The notes beneath the pieces are model-generated. The model was not told the DNA's origin and ran no database searches. It saw only the letters and a program-made list of their open reading frames with translations. The position numbers and the translations under genes are program-made. Source: Alphaproteobacteria bacterium UBA685 (lineage in GTDB: Bacteria > Pseudomonadota > Alphaproteobacteria > Puniceispirillales > Puniceispirillaceae). From it: DNA of 7,696 nucleotides. Where the stretch lies: NCBI GenBank assembly GCA_002299005.1, contig DBMZ01000137.1, positions 9,141-16,836 of the forward strand. Direction: 5' to 3'. Within the stretch, counting starts at the first letter, position 1. The number at the start of each line of letters is the position of its first letter. Positions 6,536-7,696 of the stretch are shown here, piece by piece.

Positions 6536-6549
6536 GCAACATTTGTTGC
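6536..6549. repeat. Second 14-bp perfect palindrome in the divergent intergenic region
   Basis: GCAACA (6536-6541) and TGTTGC (6544-6549) are exact inverted repeats with a 2-base centre, the same 6-2-6 form as the palindrome at 6514-6527 but a different sequence. The two centres are 22 bp apart, about two helical turns. In RNA it could form a 5-bp stem with a 4-base loop. No U-tract follows on either strand, so it is not a terminator. Confidence 0.4.
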
Positions 6550-6561
6550 GGGGCTTGTCAG

Positions 6562-6591
6562 TATTTAAGGCCGATTCATCTTCAGACGCAA
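6562..6591 (-). promoter_or_regulatory. Candidate yqgE promoter
   Basis: Read on the minus strand, TTGCGT (6591-6586) and TAAATA (6567-6562) are separated by 18 bases and resemble -35 and -10 boxes. Transcription would start about 55 bases before the yqgE ATG and run through both palindromes. The match is by eye and moderate in quality. Confidence 0.35.
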
Positions 6592-6607
6592 ATAAAGAGC
6601 GATAAAA

Positions 6608-7696
6608 ATGCGCATTTTACCTATTCTTCTCATCCTATTGGCGCAAATGGCCTTTGTCCAAAGCGCAAAGGCGGCTGAAAGCGCGTGGTTTGATGGTGAA
6701 TTTGCAAAGATGCGCCTGATTAGCGCAAGTGAGACTGCTGGTGCATCTGGCACGCTGTCGCTTGGGCTTGAGATTGTGTTGGATGAAGGCTGGAAGACCT
6801 ATTGGCGCACCCCTGGTGATGCCGGCTTGCCAGCCCAGATAATGCTTGATCCGATTGCTATGAGCGGCGCCGAAGCGGTGCTTCATTACCCGTTACCAAA
6901 GCGGTTTTCTCTGTTTGATCTTGATACATTCGGTTATGCCAATCGCGTGATTTTGCCCGTTGATTTAACCCTTGGCGCGGCGTTTCAAGCCACAAATATC
7001 GTGCTGACCGCAGAGGCACTTGTTTGCGCTGATATTTGTGTGCCTATCGCTGGTGAGTTAAAGCTATCGCTGGCAGAAGGGCCGCTTGTTGCCTCTATCT
7101 ATGGGCAGGAATTGGCCAAGATAAGGGCGCAATTGCCAAAGCAAAAGCGCGATGCGCTCGCCCTTTATCAAGCGCCTGCCGCGTATGATGCTAAAGGGCA
7201 GGGGCATTTGGTTGCCCGCCTATCTGAGGCGTCTGATGTGGTGGATATTCTGGTTGAAGGCCTAGAGGGGGCCAGCTTTGCAGCGCCCGTCCAACAGCTG
7301 GATGGCAGTTACCTTATCAAGCATATTGGCGGCTCATCAAAGCCGGCTATTGGCGAGCGCATGACGCTGACCATTGATGATGGCGCGATAGGGTATGAGA
7401 CATCTGTGCAGGTGCAAGCGGCAAGTGGCTTGCCTGATATAGAGGGGCAAAACCTGTCTGCCGCCTCATTGCCCTATTGGCTGATTGCGCTAATCGGCGG
7501 CTTTATTTTGAATTTCATGCCTTGTGTACTGCCTGTTCTATCCTTGAAAGTCGCGTCTGTTCTGTCGCTTGGTGGCACCGCGCCGGCACGTATAAGAGCG
7601 CGCTTTTTGATGAGTGCGGCAGGGATTATCGCCTCATTTGGTCTGCTAGCACTATTCTTGCAGATTTTGCGTGCCTTTGGCGGGCAGGTTGGCTGG
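6608..7696 (+). CDS. DsbD/ScsB-type protein-disulfide reductase, 3'-truncated by the window
   Basis: The frame is open for 363 codons to the window end with no stop. It begins with a Sec signal peptide: a hydrophobic core at about residues 3-17, then AKA at 20-22 as a likely cleavage site. A periplasmic region follows to about residue 285, with WKTYWRTPGDAGLP (62-75) and ALVCADICVPIAGELKL, where C140 and C144 form a CxxxC pair. This matches the DsbD N-terminal domain type found in ScsB-like proteins. A membrane domain then starts with GGFILNFMPCVLPVLSLK; C306 is the conserved first-helix cysteine of the DsbD/CcdA electron-transfer module. Such proteins carry electrons from cytoplasmic thioredoxin to periplasmic thiol proteins. 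The missing part should hold the remaining helices, the second membrane cysteine and usually a C-terminal thioredoxin-like domain. AAGAG (6595-6599) lies 8 bases before the ATG. Confidence 0.9.
   Translation, partial: MRILPILLILLAQMAFVQSAKAAESAWFDGEFAKMRLISASETAGASGTLSLGLEIVLDEGWKTYWRTPGDAGLPAQIMLDPIAMSGAEAVLHYPLPKRFSLFDLDTFGYANRVILPVDLTLGAAFQATNIVLTAEALVCADICVPIAGELKLSLAEGPLVASIYGQELAKIRAQLPKQKRDALALYQAPAAYDAKGQGHLVARLSEASDVVDILVEGLEGASFAAPVQQLDGSYLIKHIGGSSKPAIGERMTLTIDDGAIGYETSVQVQAASGLPDIEGQNLSAASLPYWLIALIGGFILNFMPCVLPVLSLKVASVLSLGGTAPARIRARFLMSAAGIIASFGLLALFLQILRAFGGQVGW

Noticed and set aside
6555..6584. TTGTCA at 6555-6560 as a -35 box for the disulfide reductase gene
   Set aside because: No acceptable -10 box lies 16-18 bases downstream (CATCTT, ATCTTC or TCTTCA are poor), so the promoter of this gene is left unassigned.

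Overview
The window looks like ordinary chromosomal DNA from an alphaproteobacterium with an aerobic, mitochondrion-like aa3 cytochrome c oxidase. The evidence is gene order and protein type: ctaB, a very small membrane protein, ctaG (Cox11), coxC (subunit III), SURF1, then a long-form threonine synthase and an M16 peptidase resembling the mitochondrial processing peptidase beta subunit. Base composition appears moderate rather than strongly GC-rich. Together with the gene order, this would fit a marine lineage such as SAR116 or a relative, but that placement is inference and cannot be settled from this window.

Positions 1-2392 (+) hold the 3' part of the cytochrome oxidase operon. It contains heme O synthase (5' end cut by the window), a 55-residue CoxF-like protein, the copper chaperone CtaG/Cox11, and oxidase subunit III. 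Spacing is tight and the block ends in a clear intrinsic terminator at 2422-2460. Heme O/A supply (CtaB), copper insertion into subunit I (CtaG) and the structural subunit III all serve one enzyme. The oxidase subunit I and II genes would be expected upstream, outside the window.

Positions 2496-5914 (+) hold SURF1, thrC and an M16 zinc peptidase, packed so closely (15-base and -4-base junctions) that they probably form one transcript. SURF1 belongs functionally with the oxidase block, but the terminator separates it from that block. A promoter-like sequence overlaps the end of coxC and the terminator, and could start this second unit.

Positions 5923-6501 (-) hold a YqgE/AlgH-family gene, convergent with the M16 gene. 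A 106-base divergent intergenic region (6502-6607) follows. It contains two 14-bp perfect palindromes of 6-2-6 form and a promoter-like sequence for yqgE. From 6608 (+) to the window end lies the first 363 codons of a DsbD/ScsB-type thiol-disulfide reductase with a signal peptide, a periplasmic N-terminal region and the start of its membrane domain.

I see no mobile element, CRISPR array, RNA gene or plausible new defence-type system. The noteworthy points are regulatory and evolutionary.
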